64,000 nucleotides of DNA from Thysanoteuthis rhombus. Taxonomy: Eukaryota; Mollusca; Cephalopoda; Oegopsida; Thysanoteuthidae. The stretch's first letter is position 1, and every line of letters begins with the position of its first letter. Below, piece after piece: positions 60,911-64,000 of the stretch. Both the position numbers and the translations under genes were made by a program. The stretch spans positions 48,783,696-48,847,695 of the forward strand of contig OY735207.1 in the NCBI GenBank assembly GCA_963457665.1, given 5' to 3'. The notes beneath the pieces are model-generated. The model was not told the DNA's origin, ran no database searches, and worked only from the letters and a program-made list of their open reading frames with translations.

Positions 60911-61145
60911 TCATTCATGTTGTTTGGGTACTTCAGTAACTGGCTGTTGAGTGACAACTATTCCTGCCATCTCTAAATTTCCGAACAATCCCTTCCGGGT
61001 AATGTTAGGCTGATTTCCAATCTCCCAGACGATTTTCAAAGCAGCGTGCACAGAGATTAAACGATGAGCCCCTTGTATCTGCACGTTTGCTAAAGCGCCA
61101 ACTTGCTTCCAGTTCAGAATTTCAAGATTCAAATGTGGCTGCGTG
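60911..61145 (-). other. candidate exon or protein relic, minus strand
   Basis: A minus-strand frame of about 75 residues reads from a CAG at about 61138 (preceded by TTTTAATATTCACG, a plausible but weak splice acceptor). Its composition is unusually protein-like: LNLEILNWKQVGALANVQIQ, then GAHRLISVHAALKIVWEIG, then NQPNITRKGLFGNLEMAG. It ends in TGA. GAAGTACCC near 60936 is a weak donor candidate. No domain is recognised. It may be a host exon, a non-coding RNA part or a decayed element. Confidence 0.3.
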
Positions 61146-61149
61146 AATA

Positions 61150-62120
61150 TTAAAATATCTAACGAGTATTTAACTTTTCTTTTTCTTTTTTTTTTCTGTC
61201 AAATATTCTTAAACACTCTTTTCTCTGGCGTCAGTGGGATGTTCTTTTATTTTTAGCATAATGGCGGCGTTGTTTCTATGATGGTTACGGGGAAATATGC
61301 CAAATTTTGTTATTCTATGTGCTCAAAGATTGTCTAAGTTATTCAAGTAACCTTCTAGAATGCCTAAGAATAGTCCCGTTGCGTAAAGTGATCATTAGCA
61401 TTTTACAAACATTGAATAATCATATGAATGGTTAAATTAAGATTGAACAAGCTTGGCTACTCTTGGATCAAATTCCCTTGTTTCATCAAAATGTAAAACG
61501 TAAACAAAACCTAATTCGTTTTTCTATACAATATTATTTTTCGAAAGTATGTGTCTCATTTCAATCCCTCTATAAGCAGTTTTTGTAAATGCGATTTATA
61601 AACTTTAACAGAACAAGTCAACCTGGGTTGGACTTTAGAAGTGGGAATTAATTTGTCATCAATTTTTGCGTACTGTGCCACTTTTGTTCATATATGGCAT
61701 CACTGGTTTGTGGTCTGGTCATTGTCCTCCGTCATTGTTCTTACATAAGAAAATAAAATCAAAAGTCCATAGTAGGAGTTTGAAAGAAAGGAGAAGATGC
61801 CTACTCAGCCTAATGATTAAATCAACACAGACCTCAAAAGCAAGGGAGAAAAAAAACGAAAAAAAATGAGTCGTTCCAGGTTGGATTCGATCCCTAGGCT
61901 TATTGGGGTCTAGCAAAAAGCCAAAGATTGCCTAGCCATTATTGAAAATTTGAAATTGGTTTGAGATTATAAACGACAAATGTTGGTCAAACAAATAACT
62001 AAAGATTTCGGATAAATATCACCTTCCTTTTGAATTATTCATGTCTTTTTATTGTTCATGATTCTGTTACAATACTTTCTTAATGATGTCCTGAGAAGTG
62101 CAGTAATTTTCATCCAGTAG
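61150..62120. other. no supported gene
   Basis: AT-rich DNA. A B-box-like GGATTCGATCCC near 61882 hints at a SINE remnant on the plus strand. Confidence 0.35.
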
Positions 62121-62123
62121 AGA

Positions 62124-62127
<4 letters not shown>

Positions 62128-62180
<53 letters not shown>
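62128..62180. repeat. (TA)n microsatellite
   Basis: A clean TA run. Confidence 0.97.
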
Positions 62181-62181
<1 letters not shown>

Positions 62182-62278
62182 GTGTTGTGATGTAAAAGTA
62201 TTATCTTTCATAACAGAAATTCACTGTTCACACACATGAAATACAAAGAACTCGCAAACACAGCATGACGTCATGTCA

Positions 62279-62301
62279 TCTCTCTCTCTCTCTCTCTCTC
62301 A
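62279..62301. repeat. short (CT)n microsatellite
   Basis: Eleven CT units. Confidence 0.95.
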
Positions 62302-62304
62302 CTG

Positions 62305-63240
62305 ATGAATTCGCAATAATAAAGTCAACTCTGGGAGTTTGACAATATTGATATTTGTATGAATGTTAATGTAAAAAGGGTCGAATATTTTTTTTTATCG
62401 AACAATTAGCAGAATAATAAGATATACCTTTACATCAAGTCAAAATTTTCAATTTTCATTTGGAGTATTTTTTTTTTTTATGAATCTAGGAAGATAACTT
62501 GGTTGTACATTTCAGGCAGAAGTAGCTGCTAGAAATATACCAATTTTTTAAAAACTATTTTTGAAGAAAGTTGAATCCTTTCTTGCCTTAATGTAAATCT
62601 TTATATACAAAAAATGAAGAAATTAACGATCGGATGCTTAAAATAGTTGGTTTCTAAACGATAATTTGCGAAGAATTCTGCGATTTTTAAGACTTTTCAA
62701 AAAGTAACGTGAGAATTTCTATGTACGGAAGACTACAATGACTATATTGTTATTGTACGTATCTGTTTACTAAAACCAAGGGAGTCAAAATTATTATTAG
62801 TGTTTCCTTACATTAGCAGCATTTATTTCGTTAGAAATTCAAGTTTGTTCCTAATATTATTGCATAAAAAATGTTTCGTTCGAAAGCTACGATGTAAACT
62901 AAATCAAATTTTCGAGCAACATCCATTTTATCAATTTCAACTTCTTTCATGAGGCACAGGTAAAGAATTAACAGACACGAAAAAAATAAGTTTAAACCGA
63001 ATCCTAATAGTTACTTCATTCAAGTACCAAAAGTTACTGTCTTGACTACCAGTTTCACTTGAATTCTGTTGTCCTTCATCCGTAGTAAATGAAACTTTTA
63101 AAATATAAAAAGGGTCACGTTTTTATTTTTCATTCAAATTTATAATTCAGCTCGTTTGGGGTATTCTAGATATTAAACTAAAGTGAACGTTCTATAAGAA
63201 GTTCCTACTGTTTATAAAAAATCAACATCCAATTCACTTT
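62305..63240. other. no supported feature
   Basis: AT-rich DNA without notable open frames or repeats. Confidence 0.4.
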
Positions 63241-63246
63241 CAATTT

Positions 63247-63443
63247 GTATTAACTGTAGCTGAAAATACCGTCCCTTGGGGCAATAATTCCCGGCTACGA
63301 CTGTAAAATCGCGTGTTAAGTAATCGTTTAATGTCTTACGACAACATGCTCCATACAGCCTGGAATTGCAACCCGTGGATGTCATTTTTATTTAGTTCTA
63401 ATAAAGGTAAGTGTTCTTAACCGCAACGTTGGTCGGCAGTTCT
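63247..63443 (-). repeat. dispersed repeat X, uninterrupted copy
   Basis: The reverse complement aligns over its whole length with 60040-60190 joined to 60719-60790, without the LINE. It contains GGCTGTATGGAGCATGTTGT and GCCGGGAATTATTGCCCCAA. Family unknown; it could be a SINE or a small DNA element. Confidence 0.8.
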
Positions 63444-63444
63444 T

Positions 63445-64000
63445 TTTATGGCAAAAATTATCAAGACCAGATTCAAATAGGTCAACAGCGTTTGTAATGA
63501 ATTAAGGGATCCGACGCAAGAGTGCTTGAAGAGAGATAGACAGTGATCCTAACAAAAAACGAAAGCTGTAATCTTGATGACAGGGAGGATTATAAGATAG
63601 AGAAAGTGTAGGTAAATATATAAAAATTCGATATATAGAGTGTTCAAAGAAAGAAGAATTTTTTTCATCAAAAGTCATATTCTTTTTTAAAAATTAATTC
63701 ACGTGATTAAAAGAATAAAAAGGTAAGGGAAAGAATGAGAAAAAAAAAACAAGAGTCAAAGAAAGAAAGCTAGAAAGAAAGCACACTACACAGTATTTTA
63801 TAACTAATTAATACACTTCGTATATATATATATATTTATAAGTTGCTTATTTTCCGATGAACTATTTTGCATTTCGAAAGACATTCTCCGTTTCATTTTG
63901 TACAGCAATGGTTGTTTATCTTTGTTTCGGACGTTTTAACCGGATTAACTTGGAAAAATCAATTGGAAACAAACATGTTTCTTAAATAAATAAATATAAT
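63445..64000. other. no supported feature
   Basis: AT-rich DNA with short poly-A and AAAG runs and a short TA patch near 63820-63835. Confidence 0.4.

Overview
This window reads as intergenic or intronic DNA from a large, repeat-rich animal genome. It is visibly AT-rich and crowded with microsatellites, above all (TA)n runs. It carries many decayed non-LTR retrotransposon (LINE) fragments with animal-type endonuclease or reverse transcriptase (RT) remnants. I found no convincing host protein-coding gene and no intact tRNA or rRNA gene. A lophotrochozoan such as a cephalopod mollusc would fit the mix of RTE-like and Dong/R4-like LINEs, tRNA-derived SINEs and dense simple repeats. That assignment is an inference from style only; nothing in the sequence proves it.

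Layout. 1-9.3 kb: mostly (TA)n, (CA)n, (CT)n and (GA)n tracts, two RTE-like LINE fragments (about 1.2-1.66 kb and 4.54-4.72 kb) and a mariner-type terminal fragment (8.2-8.56 kb). 9.3-23 kb: quiet decayed DNA with one good minus-strand LINE 3' end (11.46-12.2 kb), SINE-like pieces, a possible piggyBac relic and a 24-bp minisatellite. 23.6-25.6 kb: an ancient tandem array of a unit of about 115-135 bp, broken up by (TA)n and by an unexplained open frame. 26.4-34.5 kb: minus-strand LINE copies, one spanning endonuclease to 3' end, and a second degenerate array with units of about 140-155 bp (32.3-33.15 kb). 34.4-36.5 kb: a tRNA-like SINE cluster with an inverted pair. 37.3-40.0 kb: two head-to-tail copies of a LINE with a restriction-like endonuclease, both bounded by (TAA)n tracts. 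41.8-43.2 kb: (TAA)n followed by two small local duplications. 45.6-47.3 kb: a second RTE-like LINE family on the plus strand. 50.0-52.2 kb and 53.7-54.5 kb: plus-strand LINE copies that have lost the RT catalytic core. 54.6-59.1 kb: three minus-strand LINE 3' ends, a mariner-type end and an inverted repeat. 60.0-63.4 kb: a young LINE 3' fragment nested inside a dispersed repeat, whose uninterrupted relative lies at 63.25-63.44 kb.

The elements do not form a pathway. They record successive insertions: one RTE-like family supplies at least 14 fragments (10 minus, 4 plus), usually ending in (GAT)n, while the restriction-like-endonuclease LINE sits in (TAA)n. Every coding segment I could follow is broken by stops, frameshifts, deletions or lost catalytic residues. 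The best candidates for something undescribed are the (TAA)n-linked LINE chain, the two degenerate tandem-repeat families, the nested-insertion dispersed repeat, and two short open segments of unknown origin (about 24.12-24.34 kb plus; about 60.91-61.14 kb minus).
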